Positions 1 through 8,347 of a stretch of DNA of 17,627 nucleotides are shown in pieces. This DNA is from Gemmatimonadota bacterium (GTDB lineage Bacteria; JBHIER01; G020348925). Made by a program: the position numbers and the translations under genes. How positions within the stretch are numbered: position 1 is the stretch's first letter; every line of letters starts with the position of its first letter. Below the pieces are notes generated by a model. It searched no databases. It had not been told where the DNA came from and worked only from the letters and a program-made list of their open reading frames with translations. The DNA lies in the NCBI GenBank assembly GCA_020348925.1, contig CP070758.1, positions 3,650,539 through 3,668,165 of the forward strand. The letters are read 5' to 3'.

Positions 1-2403
1 GATGGAAGTGTCCCCATCTTCGGTGTATATGAGCTTATAATCGGAGGGAACAGGGGTAAAGGGTGAAGCGAAAAAATCCATATTGGTCGTAACCGTATTG
101 TCCCCGAGAACCATGTAACTGGAATCGGCCCAGAAATCGACACCATCCCAGCTTCTGATGCTCAGTCGCAAACCATCAAAGAATGGCCCTTCAATCTCGG
201 GGCCACATTCGGTGGCTATCTCATCTCTATGCTCTAAAACATATATGCCTCTGTCCTCATCGAAAACATCGTAGAGGAGCATGTCAAACATGGTTGAATC
301 ATCGAAGGAGATAATGTAGCGATGCCCGGTTACTACTGTTGAGTCGATGACAATAGCTCTGATGAATCCATTGCCCAATGAACCGGGCAGAGGAGTTACC
401 GCTATGGTCGCCCTTCGCTCATTGTATAGTGTGAATATCGTGTTCGACTGATCTTCCCCCATGAGGGATGTCGGATCTTGTGCGTTCACTCGAATCAGTC
501 CGAAGTTAGTGTTGGCGAAAGATCTCGTATCCCACATGTAGCTGCCGCTGTTCTCCTGTCCGGAAACGACGAACTCCCAGAATCCGCCCCCGTTGGCGCT
601 GTACTCAATTGAAATGGTGATGATATCCCCGTCGGCATCTCCAGCGTCCCATGTGATTTCGTACACACCACTGATATGTTCTCCGCCGTTGGGTGATAGC
701 ACCATCACCTCCGGTGCCACTTCTCCAGGATTGTCGATCGCAAAGAAGCCGTCGGAGATATCCTCGCCGCACAGTTCACCCCCGCTGACAATCCTGATGA
801 GATAAAAAACGCCATCAGGAACATCTGCCGTGTTCCAACTGTATACTCCGTCGTTTTCTTCATCAACTGCTATGATCTCCCATGTTCCACCAGCATTGCG
901 ACTGAAAGAGATATCCACTTCAGAAATCGGCTCTCCTGTAATGCTCTGGGTCTCCCATGTTATCTCTTGAATACCACTACAGATCTCCCCTCCGTTAGGA
1001 GATAGAACGGTTACTTTTTGGTGCTGATAATGAGTATTATACATACCTTGCGCGATTCGGGCATTGTATTTCAGATCCTCACGATCGTCACCCATGATCA
1101 GGCAGAATGAGAAAGCTGTGGTCTCATGAGGAGCCCATTCGAAAGGGCCTGAACTCATGATGAACACACAATCGGTCCCGTTGGGATACATCGTTCGAAT
1201 TTTTTCCGGAGAATCGAAATGGGGATCGAGATTACTCTCTGGATCCGGATGGAAATAGGCCATATCTTCCTCAGGTCTCAGGTCGGTAGTGTCACCACTC
1301 ATCACTTTATATTGTATCAGCTCCTTACGTTCCTCTATAACCATACCGGGTCTGTTCTCCCACTCGAACCAGTGCCAGTCGGTTAGACCTAACTCCCTGC
1401 CATTCGATCCATTGGGGGTCTCCAGTAATTTTACTCCAACATAGGGTCTCCAGTTGGGCGCCGGCCTGTAGTCATAGATAAAAGCCATGTTATAGTGGAC
1501 CGTATCCTGCAGATCCTCGTCCCATTCTTTTTTGATCAAGTCCATCCAATCCATTCGATCATTAATAATACCATTCACATCGTATGTTTCCACGTCTGCG
1601 TCGAAATAGAATCCTGCATAGACGCCAGTGTAATACCAGTCGCTGTCGTTGATCAGCTTGCAGGTGTAGAAGAGAAAATCCTCCGCGCAAAATCCTTCGT
1701 AGGAGAGAACCTGGATGTCCACTTGAGCTCCAATGGGGAATCCCTGGTCGGGCAGCTCATCCCGGCTGGCGAAAGGGTCGTCGGTGATACTGAAGAAAAC
1801 CTCTTTATCAGCCGTAAAAAGGCCTTCTATTTCCTCTCCGGTTATCGGGTCTTTGGCCCAAAAACCCGGCCAGCATCTATTGCCGTCCCGATCCCAAGGC
1901 CAGGTTTCCGGAATGGTGCTGGTAGCCACGAGAGAAAGACTCGAAAGTGGTGCACCGGCAATCACGTCACCAACAGTCACATCCCCCGAGTGATACTTAC
2001 CCAGGGAACCCGGGGTCGGATCCCAATCGGATTGAACAGTTCCCCCATGAAGCTGTGCTTCGGAAACGGTCGGACCTGGAATCCCCGGAGGATTCCACGA
2101 CCCCTCCGGGATTCCAATCCAGAGGTTAAAGTCAGGGATATATCCGTATCCCTTATACCATCCGGCGGGCAATTCAGGAACGATATATCCTGACCATCCC
2201 GATGTCGCCAGAAGTCCGTTATTATAGACCGAGTTTTGCAGTTCACCGGAATCCAGAATCCCGGCCGCCAAATCGATGCTTGACTGGGAAGAAGATGTTT
2301 TGTCCGAGGTTCTGTCTGCGGCGATTGTCTCTGGGACTGGAACGAACGTATTGACTCCAATCGCCAGGAGTAATACTGTGACGAACAACACAACCTGTCT
2401 CAT
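1..2403 (-). CDS. Large exported surface protein with SPNGGE Ig-like repeats, 3' part beyond the left edge
   Basis: The minus-strand frame opening at ATG 2401-2403 stays open for all 801 codons to the window edge, so the C-terminus is missing. GGAGGTG precedes the ATG. The N-terminus (MRQVVLFVTVLLLAIG) is a signal peptide. Residues about 30-460 are rich in Trp, Gly and Asp, with no family I recognise. Two tandem repeats follow at about 462-560 and 566-660. Each begins V(T/M)VLSPNGGE and has G-x(3)-EITW soon after and an Asn-Gly-Gly or Ala-Gly-Gly turn, which resembles the Kre9/KNH-like Ig fold common in secreted proteins of FCB bacteria. The start lies 71 bases after the stop of the T9SS propeller gene, so co-transcription is likely. 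By analogy with both neighbours I expect a T9SS sorting tail beyond the edge, but cannot see it. The exact role is unknown; a cell-surface or extracellular location is inferred. Confidence 0.85.
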   Translation of the reverse strand, partial: MRQVVLFVTVLLLAIGVNTFVPVPETIAADRTSDKTSSSQSSIDLAAGILDSGELQNSVYNNGLLATSGWSGYIVPELPAGWYKGYGYIPDFNLWIGIPEGSWNPPGIPGPTVSEAQLHGGTVQSDWDPTPGSLGKYHSGDVTVGDVIAGAPLSSLSLVATSTIPETWPWDRDGNRCWPGFWAKDPITGEEIEGLFTADKEVFFSITDDPFASRDELPDQGFPIGAQVDIQVLSYEGFCAEDFLFYTCKLINDSDWYYTGVYAGFYFDADVETYDVNGIINDRMDWMDLIKKEWDEDLQDTVHYNMAFIYDYRPAPNWRPYVGVKLLETPNGSNGRELGLTDWHWFEWENRPGMVIEERKELIQYKVMSGDTTDLRPEEDMAYFHPDPESNLDPHFDSPEKIRTMYPNGTDCVFIMSSGPFEWAPHETTAFSFCLIMGDDREDLKYNARIAQGMYNTHYQHQKVTVLSPNGGEICSGIQEITWETQSITGEPISEVDISFSRNAGGTWEIIAVDEENDGVYSWNTADVPDGVFYLIRIVSGGELCGEDISDGFFAIDNPGEVAPEVMVLSPNGGEHISGVYEITWDAGDADGDIITISIEYSANGGGFWEFVVSGQENSGSYMWDTRSFANTNFGLIRVNAQDPTSLMGEDQSNTIFTLYNERRATIAVTPLPGSLGNGFIRAIVIDSTVVTGHRYIISFDDSTMFDMLLYDVFDEDRGIYVLEHRDEIATECGPEIEGPFFDGLRLSIRSWDGVDFWADSSYMVLGDNTVTTNMDFFASPFTPVPSDYKLIYTEDGDTSI

Positions 2404-2474
2404 TTTCCGTCACCTCCTTGAAAGATCTGGAAAGCGTTTGAAAAAACGTTCTAAATTTATGAAACATGAAAACA

Positions 2475-4706
2475 TTACTTCAAAAGTACCATGCGTTTGG
2501 TGTACGTGAAATCAGAAGTAGAGAGCCGGAAAAAATACACACCGCTGGCTACATCTTTACCGAATTGATCGCGGCCATCCCAGGTCACCGTGTAATACCC
2601 CGGCTCCTTAACCTCATCCACCAACGTCCTCACCTCCTGCCCCAAGATATTGTAAATCTTAAGAGTGACGTGGGGTGGGGACTGATCACTGACCACTGAA
2701 TACTGAATACTGGTTGTTGGATTAAACGGGTTCGGGTAATTCTGGGCCAGGTTACAACCCTCTGGCAATTCGACAAAATGATTGTTATCTTCTCCTATTG
2801 AAGTAGTACCGCCAGTTGTTGTATGTAAGATTGTGCCACCTTTTCCCACAACCCAACCTGAATTGGAATTAGTAAAATAGATACAATTAAAACTATTGAG
2901 CGTTCCACTTTTTTGACTCGTCCAACTTGTCCCACCATCCGTAGTCTTGAGGATTGTACCATAATCTCCAACCGCCCAACCCGTGTTTGAATCAATGAAA
3001 TAGACAGAATTCAAATCCCATGACGTTCCGCTTGTTTGACTTGTCCAGTTTGTTCCACCGTCCGTTGTTTTGAGAATCGAACCATAATAGTTTTCACCGT
3101 CGTAACAGCCACCAACTGCCCAACCTGTGTTTGAATCAATGAAATAGACAGATCCTAAAAAGCTGGATATTCCACATACGTAATGTTGTACATCCCAGTT
3201 GGTTCCGCCGTTTGTAGTTTTGAGAATCATACCATGGTTGCCTTCATCGTCGTAATAACGCCCAACTGCCCAACCTGTGTTGGAATCCGTAAAATAGACA
3301 GAACCCAGCCAGTTGTATGTTCCCTCTACAAAGTGTTGTACATCCCAATTTGTCCCACCATCTACAGTTTTGAGAATTATTTCACTACGACCTCCAACTG
3401 CCCAGCCCGTGTTGAAATCTATAAAATTGATAGACTTCAAATTGATTGGCATTCCGCTTATCTGGGTTGTCCATTTTGCCCCACCATCTGTTGTTTTGAG
3501 AATAACACCATAATCTCCAACCACCCAACCTGTGTTTGAATCAGTGAAAAAGACAGAATTTAACGTGTATGAGTCACTGATTGGTTGGGAAATCCAGTCT
3601 GTTCCACTATTTGTGGTCTTGAGAATTGTACTGGAGACATCAGAATATCCACCTACTGCCCAACCATTATTGCCATCGATGAAATAGACAGACCTCAAAG
3701 ATCCTGTTATCCCATTCGTTTGAGGTCTCCAGCTTGTTCCACCATTTGTGGTTTTGAGAATAGTGCCCCGCGCTCCAACCACCCAACCGGTGTTAACATC
3801 CGCGAAATGGACGGTTTCCAACCACAGTGATGTTCCACTTGACTGAATTGTCCAGTTTGTTCCCGCATTTGTAGTTTTGATAATCGAGCCTTGGATTGAA
3901 ACTGCCCAACCCGTATTGCTATCAGTGAAATAAACAGATCTAAGATTTTCCAAAAAAGGTTTCCATACAGTTCCAGCCGTCTGACTTATCCAGTTTGTAC
4001 CGCCATCTTTGGTGTGGAGAATTGTGCCGTAATTCCCAACCGCCCACCCCGTGTTGGGATCGATGAAACAGGCGGAATTCAAACCCTCTGATGTTCCGCT
4101 GGTTTGAGAAGTCCAGTTTGTTCCGCCACCCGTCGTTTTTAAAATTGTCCCGTATCCTCCAACAACCCAACCTGTGTTCATATTTGCGAAACAAACGGTA
4201 CTCAACCATTCTGTTGTCCCACTTGTCTGGCTCGTCCAGTTTGTTCCACCATTCGTAGTCTTAAGAATTGTTCCATCGTCTCCAACTGCCCAACCTGTTG
4301 TAGAGTCGATAAAATAGACCGAAAGCAACCAATGTGATGTTCCACTTATCTGACTCGTCCAGCTTACTCCGCCATTTGTGGTCTTAAGAATTCGACCATA
4401 AATATTAGTGTTGTAGTAGTAGACCCCAACTGCCCACCCTATGTTGGAGTCTGTAAAATACACTGATTCCAACCCGCTTATTACTCCTATTGTGTAGTTC
4501 TGCACATCCCAGTGTATTCCACCATCAGTAGTTTTAATAATTGTACATCCATCTCCAACTGCGACTGCTATATTTTGGTCAAAAACATAAATGGCTCTTA
4601 GTGAATTCCCCTGCGGTAAAGGATTTTGCCAGTACCAACCTTCCTGGGCATAGTTTGCAACTGCTACAAGCATCAAGCCTAAAACGATAGAGAATCTCTT
4701 ATACAT
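2475..4706 (-). CDS. Secreted YCF48-like 14-repeat beta-propeller protein with T9SS sorting domain
   Basis: The product is 743 residues. I chose ATG 4704-4706 (MYKRFSIVLGLMLVAVANYAQ, a signal peptide) because AAGGAGG sits 7 bases before it; an ATG eight codons upstream lies above that site. About 14 repeats of 40-50 residues fill residues 30-650, each built on SVYF(I/T)DSNTGWAVG, then GTILKTT(N/D)GGTNW. This is the YCF48/HCF136-type (BNR-like) propeller blade. Fourteen blades would make two seven-bladed propellers, which is an inference. The C-terminal 85 residues (NYPNPFNP, IYNILGQEV, VTWDGRDQFGKDVASGVYFF, terminal LLK) form a T9SS type A sorting/FlgD-like Ig domain, so export through the outer membrane and surface attachment or release are expected. 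YCF48 proteins of phototrophs help photosystem II assembly; that job should not be carried over, since in FCB bacteria these repeats occur in surface proteins of unknown ligand. An extended -10 promoter lies upstream. Confidence 0.93.
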   Translation of the reverse strand: MYKRFSIVLGLMLVAVANYAQEGWYWQNPLPQGNSLRAIYVFDQNIAVAVGDGCTIIKTTDGGIHWDVQNYTIGVISGLESVYFTDSNIGWAVGVYYYNTNIYGRILKTTNGGVSWTSQISGTSHWLLSVYFIDSTTGWAVGDDGTILKTTNGGTNWTSQTSGTTEWLSTVCFANMNTGWVVGGYGTILKTTGGGTNWTSQTSGTSEGLNSACFIDPNTGWAVGNYGTILHTKDGGTNWISQTAGTVWKPFLENLRSVYFTDSNTGWAVSIQGSIIKTTNAGTNWTIQSSGTSLWLETVHFADVNTGWVVGARGTILKTTNGGTSWRPQTNGITGSLRSVYFIDGNNGWAVGGYSDVSSTILKTTNSGTDWISQPISDSYTLNSVFFTDSNTGWVVGDYGVILKTTDGGAKWTTQISGMPINLKSINFIDFNTGWAVGGRSEIILKTVDGGTNWDVQHFVEGTYNWLGSVYFTDSNTGWAVGRYYDDEGNHGMILKTTNGGTNWDVQHYVCGISSFLGSVYFIDSNTGWAVGGCYDGENYYGSILKTTDGGTNWTSQTSGTSWDLNSVYFIDSNTGWAVGDYGTILKTTDGGTSWTSQKSGTLNSFNCIYFTNSNSGWVVGKGGTILHTTTGGTTSIGEDNNHFVELPEGCNLAQNYPNPFNPTTSIQYSVVSDQSPPHVTLKIYNILGQEVRTLVDEVKEPGYYTVTWDGRDQFGKDVASGVYFFRLSTSDFTYTKRMVLLK

Positions 4707-4810
4707 AACTACCTCCTTTCTTAATGCCATCTTTAGAAATAGTGAAATTGTCTATTAATCTCCAAAGCCATGTAATTCTCAACGAAGCAAATGGATCAAA
4801 TAAACATATG

Positions 4811-4819
4811 ATTATAGCA
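4811..4819 (-). promoter_or_regulatory. Extended -10 promoter upstream of the propeller gene
   Basis: Read leftward the sequence is TGCTATAAT: a perfect TATAAT at 4811-4816 with the TGn extension at 4817-4819. No good -35 hexamer is visible, which fits an extended -10 promoter. Transcription would begin near 4804, giving a leader of about 100 bases before the ATG at 4706. It lies between the stop of the gene at 4847 and the propeller gene. Confidence 0.5.
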
Positions 4820-4846
4820 TCAATTCCTCCCAAGATTTGAAAAGAC

Positions 4847-6580
4847 TCACTTCAGAAGTAACATCCGCCTGCTCTGGGTAAATGTTCCTGCTTTCAACCT
4901 ATAGAAATAGATCCCGCTGGCCACGTCCTTGCCAAAGTGATCCCACCCATCCCAGGTAACAGTATAATACCCAGCATCCTTGGGCTCATCCACCAAGGTT
5001 TTAACCTTCTGACCGAGAACGTTGTAGATCGTCAGACGGACCTTACATGCTCTGGTTAGTTCATAACCTATCGTTGTCCGAGCATTAAACGGATTCGGAT
5101 AATTCTGATAGAGGATGAAGGTTCTCGGAATTCCCGACGATCCCACCTCTTCCTCAACAGCAGTGGAGATGTCTATTGTGATGTTTTTGATCATGTCCTC
5201 TTCGACTACGACATTTTCGATATATTGTTCTGTAGATTCGCCTCCCGGAAGAAAAGAGACGAGGGTAAAGGAATAAGTCCCTGCTGGCAAAACAAGCCAG
5301 TACATGCCCAGGTAGGTGATAATGCAAGAGAAGTTGCCCGTTGTTGACTCGTAAGCACTGATGTAGACCTCAGACATGGGCTGTCCATAATTATCCCTGA
5401 TGATTCCCCGAACTTCAAACGACTCGTACAGAGGCGCGAGCGTTATGTCCAATGTCCTATCTTGGTCCATCTCGATATTCGAAACCCTCCGACCGGAGAG
5501 AACTCCGTCATCACCAATATACGTACCGAAGGTCACATCATACGTGTTCCCTTCAATCACCATGAGTTGATAGGTTCCATCCGATGCCGTCTCGGTCATA
5601 AATGTCCCCCAAGGCCAGTGAACATTCGTTGGCAGTTTGTGGGCCGTGACTAAAAATCCCTCCAATGTCTCTCCGTCGGTGTCGGAGACGCAGCCCGAGA
5701 GAACAACACCCGCCTTCAACTCTACATCCAACGTAGTGTCGCCGGTGACCTGAACAGTACTGATACTTTGTCGGGGCAAACCACTTTCCTCAGGTGGGAA
5801 AATATCTAATTCGTATGTGCCTGCTGCCAGATTTATGACGTAGTTTCCATCGATCGAAGTACAACTATTCCCTGAGGGATGGACTGTCGCTCGACCCAAG
5901 GCATTTTCATCCCAGACGGTTACAGAAACATCGGCAACCGGCTCCCCTTCAGGATCAGTAACCCATCCGGAGACGGAGACCCCAATCCTCAGCGTAATAT
6001 TCAGAGTGATGTCTTCACTGACGTTCACATCGGTAATGGTCTGACAAGGAAATCCACTCTCCTCAGCGGGATTGATTTCCAATATATAGGTTTCAGGTTT
6101 GAGTCCGGTGAAGCCATAGGCTCCAGTAGAGTCTGATGAGGCACTGCTCTGCCACGTTCCCGTCCCGAGCCACAGGTGAACGTCTGCCGCAGGGTCGCTA
6201 TCGGGATATGTAATGCGCCCAGCGAGTGTCAATCCGGTTTCCAACACGATGTCCAAGTTTGTATCCGACGGAACCTCGACGTCAAAAATGGTCCGATCAA
6301 GAAGTTCACTGCCCCAGGGTGACGAAACCTCAAGTATATAGGTGCCTCGTGCCAGAGTGATCCTATAGATGCCATCTTCGGTAGTGGCCCCATATCCTTG
6401 CCGATTGTTCAACCAATCCGTGGCCCTTATGGAAACGCCTTCCACTGGATTTCCTCCTGGATCGGTAACCTGTCCAGAGAGGAAGACTGTAGTATCAGAG
6501 GTGGCCGATTCAACGTTGACCGGAACAACCACTGTCGACAAGGCTACTAAGGACATCATGAGTATCGATACTTGCTTCAT
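4847..6580 (-). CDS. Secreted protein with five carboxypeptidase-regulatory-like domains and a T9SS sorting domain
   Basis: The product is 577 residues. The start ATG 6578-6580 follows AAAGGAGTGAG, and residues 1-25 (MKQVSILMMSLVALSTVVVP) are a signal peptide. Five tandem beta-sandwich modules of 80-90 residues follow at about 33-115, 118-198, 201-290, 293-380 and 388-470. Each opens with (L/V)SG.V(T/S)D.(G/E)G.P(V)., has G.Y.(I/L) with (A/P)GTY in the middle and ends with T.L(D/N)I.L. This is the CarboxypepD_reg-like (transthyretin-like) fold, usually a structural or adhesive spacer in exported proteins. Residues about 490-577 are a T9SS type A sorting domain (NYPNPFNARTTIGYEL, IYNVLGQKV, DVASGIYFYRL, RRMLLLK) very close to that of the next gene. 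No catalytic domain is present. The gene is first in the run of three surface-protein genes. Its leader carries the 24-base element shared with the leader at 10361. Confidence 0.92.
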   Translation of the reverse strand: MKQVSILMMSLVALSTVVVPVNVESATSDTTVFLSGQVTDPGGNPVEGVSIRATDWLNNRQGYGATTEDGIYRITLARGTYILEVSSPWGSELLDRTIFDVEVPSDTNLDIVLETGLTLAGRITYPDSDPAADVHLWLGTGTWQSSASSDSTGAYGFTGLKPETYILEINPAEESGFPCQTITDVNVSEDITLNITLRIGVSVSGWVTDPEGEPVADVSVTVWDENALGRATVHPSGNSCTSIDGNYVINLAAGTYELDIFPPEESGLPRQSISTVQVTGDTTLDVELKAGVVLSGCVSDTDGETLEGFLVTAHKLPTNVHWPWGTFMTETASDGTYQLMVIEGNTYDVTFGTYIGDDGVLSGRRVSNIEMDQDRTLDITLAPLYESFEVRGIIRDNYGQPMSEVYISAYESTTGNFSCIITYLGMYWLVLPAGTYSFTLVSFLPGGESTEQYIENVVVEEDMIKNITIDISTAVEEEVGSSGIPRTFILYQNYPNPFNARTTIGYELTRACKVRLTIYNVLGQKVKTLVDEPKDAGYYTVTWDGWDHFGKDVASGIYFYRLKAGTFTQSRRMLLLK

Positions 6581-6629
6581 TGATGCTCACTCCTTTGTTT
6601 AGAATTGAAGAGCTATTCTGGGAAAAGAC

Positions 6630-6682
6630 AAAAAAACGCCCCCTTACTCATTAATCTATCAAACGAGCGTAAAGAAGGCGTC
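6630..6682 (-). terminator. Attenuator or terminator hairpin in the leader of the five-domain surface protein
   Basis: Read leftward, GACGCC near 6682-6677 and CTTTACgCTC at 6674-6665 can pair with GAGTAAGG and GGCGT, ending at a run of seven T (6636-6630). The stem is long, with one bulged C and a loop of about 15 bases, which is the shape of an intrinsic terminator. Half of the stem is supplied by the 24-base repeated element. It lies 50 bases before the start codon at 6580 and 131 bases after the stop of the TPR gene (6813). It could therefore end the envelope operon, or act as an attenuator for the surface-protein gene. Confidence 0.5.
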
Positions 6683-6687
6683 GTGAC
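6664..6687 (-). repeat. Copy A of an exact 24-base leader element
   Basis: These 24 bases recur without a mismatch and in the same orientation at 10361-10384. Read leftward the element begins GTCACGACGCC and ends TTACGCTCG. In both copies a run of seven T follows about 27-31 bases further on, and a minus-strand gene start follows after that. This copy forms the 5' arm of the hairpin listed at 6630-6682. I do not recognise it as a known riboswitch. Confidence 0.75.
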
Positions 6688-6812
6688 ATCGACGAAAAAA
6701 ATGGCAATAGAAACAACATTATCGTCTATTCCTCAGCCGTAAAATTTCCTGAACCAAACCTCCACCTGCCATGGTAATGCGCTCTTTCAAAGGTCAATCC
6801 ACTGCTGATCGA

Positions 6813-7733
6813 CTACTTGTAAGCACTCGCTGCCTCCATCTTCAATCTGCTCTGAAATTGCTCAACATTCCTGGAGTTGTATTTTCTGGCCGAGTTGACC
6901 GCACCATAAATGTTTCCTGTGTAAAAGGAGAATCCCAAGAAACCAAGAAAGCAGGCTGATGTTTTTTTGTCATCCTGATACGACTTTATTGCAAAATACG
7001 TAAACGTACCCGTCAGCAGGAGTGAGAAGAATCCATCCGCCACTCTCCCACACCAAACCTGGCCTGCTCCTGGAATAACCGCCGAAAGTATACCAGAGGC
7101 GACAGCTGAACGATGAGGCAGTTGACTACCACTTGCCGATTCCAAGGCCAATCTTTCAGCCAGCGGTACGAATGGACTCTGGGGAAATTTCCTGGGTAGA
7201 TTCATAAACTCATCGGCAGCCTCCAACCAGAGACAATCATCTATGTAGGTCAGTGCTAACATAAATTGTGCATCATCCGCCAATTCACTTCGGGGAAACT
7301 CTCCAATCACTTTATGGTACTGAATTCGAGCAAGATCGAACTCCCCCTTCCGGGAAAAGCAAGAGCCGCTGCTAAAAAGGGAAACCTCAACAAACTTATT
7401 TCGTTCCTCCTCATCAGTTATTTGTTTGAAGACCTTTAGGGCTTGATCCCATTTCTCACATCCCATGTAGCAAAGCCCCAGCTTATATTTAGCCAGAGTT
7501 GCCAATGAGTCCATGGGGAAATTGAAAAGAAAACGTTGATACTCCAATACAGCTAAGTTGTAATCCTCCTGTGCAAGAAGCCTGTCGGCAAAAGCCAACT
7601 GTCTTCCCCGCATCTCACAAATCGGCATGTTCTGCTCTTGTCCATTCCCGGTGAGGGGAACAAATACAAATACAAGTAATGCCACAGTCACGAGCACAAC
7701 GAATTTAACTCTTTTCAATTCACATGAATTCAT
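6813..7733 (-). CDS. Exported TPR protein with GAGQ-type membrane tail (BamD/DUF5683-like arrangement)
   Basis: The product is 306 residues. An N-terminal hydrophobic stretch (about 10-28, FVVLVTVALLVFVFVPL) is a signal peptide or anchor. Residues about 46-205 are TPR-like helical pairs (AVLEYQRFLFNFP, YKLGLCYMGCEKWDQALKVF, ARIQYHKVIGEFPRSELADDAQFMLAL), similar to the helical repeats of BamD/YbgF-type envelope proteins. Residues about 207-295 are a small membrane module opening SAVIPGAGQVWCGRVADG, with hydrophobic helices after it. That resembles DUF5683-type tails; the family name is tentative. Its ATG (7731-7733) overlaps the TGA of the YidD-domain gene by four bases (ATGA), so the two are translationally coupled. 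A role in envelope protein assembly is inferred from the fold and the neighbour. The partner is not identifiable from sequence. Confidence 0.87.
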   Translation of the reverse strand: MNSCELKRVKFVVLVTVALLVFVFVPLTGNGQEQNMPICEMRGRQLAFADRLLAQEDYNLAVLEYQRFLFNFPMDSLATLAKYKLGLCYMGCEKWDQALKVFKQITDEEERNKFVEVSLFSSGSCFSRKGEFDLARIQYHKVIGEFPRSELADDAQFMLALTYIDDCLWLEAADEFMNLPRKFPQSPFVPLAERLALESASGSQLPHRSAVASGILSAVIPGAGQVWCGRVADGFFSLLLTGTFTYFAIKSYQDDKKTSACFLGFLGFSFYTGNIYGAVNSARKYNSRNVEQFQSRLKMEAASAYK

Positions 7734-8230
7734 TTTCTGTAGTGATTCCCTCTGTTGTTTTTGAAGATATAAATATCTTCAACTGGATCAAGAAAACGTC
7801 CATTTTCATCCCTGGGATATCCCCCGAAGGGGATGAAGCCGTGGTCTCTGCTCAATCGGTCAGCAGTCATCATGGTGCCAATCAGAAAACCGTACTTTCT
7901 GTAAGCTTGAAACCCGAATTCCGAGCAACTTGGATAAAAATTGCATCGCGCTCCCAAAAACGGCGAGACAAATACCTTATAGAGGTGAATCGTAACCAGG
8001 GGTATTATTTGTACAGTTGAGACACAAAGTTCATCGGTTCGCTGATATTCACTTTCAAAATAATAGAAGACGGGAATCCCGTTGATGTCTCGTACAAGAG
8101 GCTTTGATCTTAGTGATAGTTCACTATCACACGTCACACCCTTGCCCTGAGCTTGAACCGGAGGAGCGGATAAGATCCAAACCAGGACTGTGACAAACAC
8201 AACCCCGAAGAGAGGAATTCGTGACCCCAA
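7730..8230 (-). CDS. yidD: Exported YidD-domain protein (membrane protein insertion efficiency factor family)
   Basis: The product is 166 residues, roughly twice the usual YidD length of 70-90. The YidD core is at about 81-128 (LYKVFVSPFLGARCNFYPSCSEF), with the family's two cysteines at 96 and 102, followed by GGYPRDENGRFLDP, which matches the usual GGxDP ending. Uniquely placed before it are a signal peptide (about 1-28, FVTVLVWILSAPPVQAQ) and about 50 extra residues. Classical YidD is a small protein on the inner face of the inner membrane that aids YidC/Sec insertion; this version appears to be sent to the periplasm. The start is TTG (8228-8230) behind GGGGAGTGA. An ATG seven bases upstream is out of frame and a GTG at codon 11 would cut into the signal peptide. 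It is coupled by ATGA to the TPR gene downstream. Confidence 0.88.
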   Translation of the reverse strand: MGSRIPLFGVVFVTVLVWILSAPPVQAQGKGVTCDSELSLRSKPLVRDINGIPVFYYFESEYQRTDELCVSTVQIIPLVTIHLYKVFVSPFLGARCNFYPSCSEFGFQAYRKYGFLIGTMMTADRLSRDHGFIPFGGYPRDENGRFLDPVEDIYIFKNNRGNHYRK

Positions 8231-8244
8231 AAAACATCACTCCC

Positions 8245-8261
8245 CTATCTCAATGAGATAG
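8245..8261. repeat. Small perfect hairpin just upstream of the YidD gene
   Basis: CTATCTC and GAGATAG form a perfect seven-base stem around an AAT loop. It ends immediately before the Shine-Dalgarno site of the YidD-domain gene (start 8230). It could affect that gene's translation; no known regulator is recognised. Confidence 0.4.
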
Positions 8262-8275
8262 CATTAAAGAAATAT

Positions 8276-8298
8276 TCAGGACTGATATTCAGTCCTGA
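8276..8298 (-). terminator. Strong hairpin between the anchored zinc-ribbon gene and the YidD gene
   Basis: TCAGGACTGA and TCAGTCCTGA pair perfectly over ten bases around a three-base TAT loop. It lies 50 bases after the stop of the zinc-ribbon gene (8348) and 46 before the YidD start. The bases after the stem on the minus strand (ATATTTCTTT) are T-rich but not a clean run, so termination may be partial. It could instead be an RNA-processing or mRNA-stabilising structure within one operon. Confidence 0.55.
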
Positions 8299-8347
8299 CA
8301 GTAAAAGTGTTTTGATTATCTCACGGTAATATCATGTACAGCAATTA

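Noticed and set aside
1495-2193. Plus-strand ORF of 232 residues within the left gene
   Set aside because: It is antisense to the longer minus-strand frame with signal peptide and SPNGGE repeats, and has no Shine-Dalgarno or family motif.
2795-4500. Regular repeats suggesting a CRISPR array or tandem satellite
   Set aside because: The period is about 120-150 bases, the copies are imperfect, and they encode blades of one continuous protein frame.
8315-8344. TTGCTG-18-GATAAT promoter upstream of the YidD gene (minus strand)
   Set aside because: Both hexamers deviate, the spacing is not optimal, and the strong hairpin would follow the start of transcription immediately; too weak to list as a feature.
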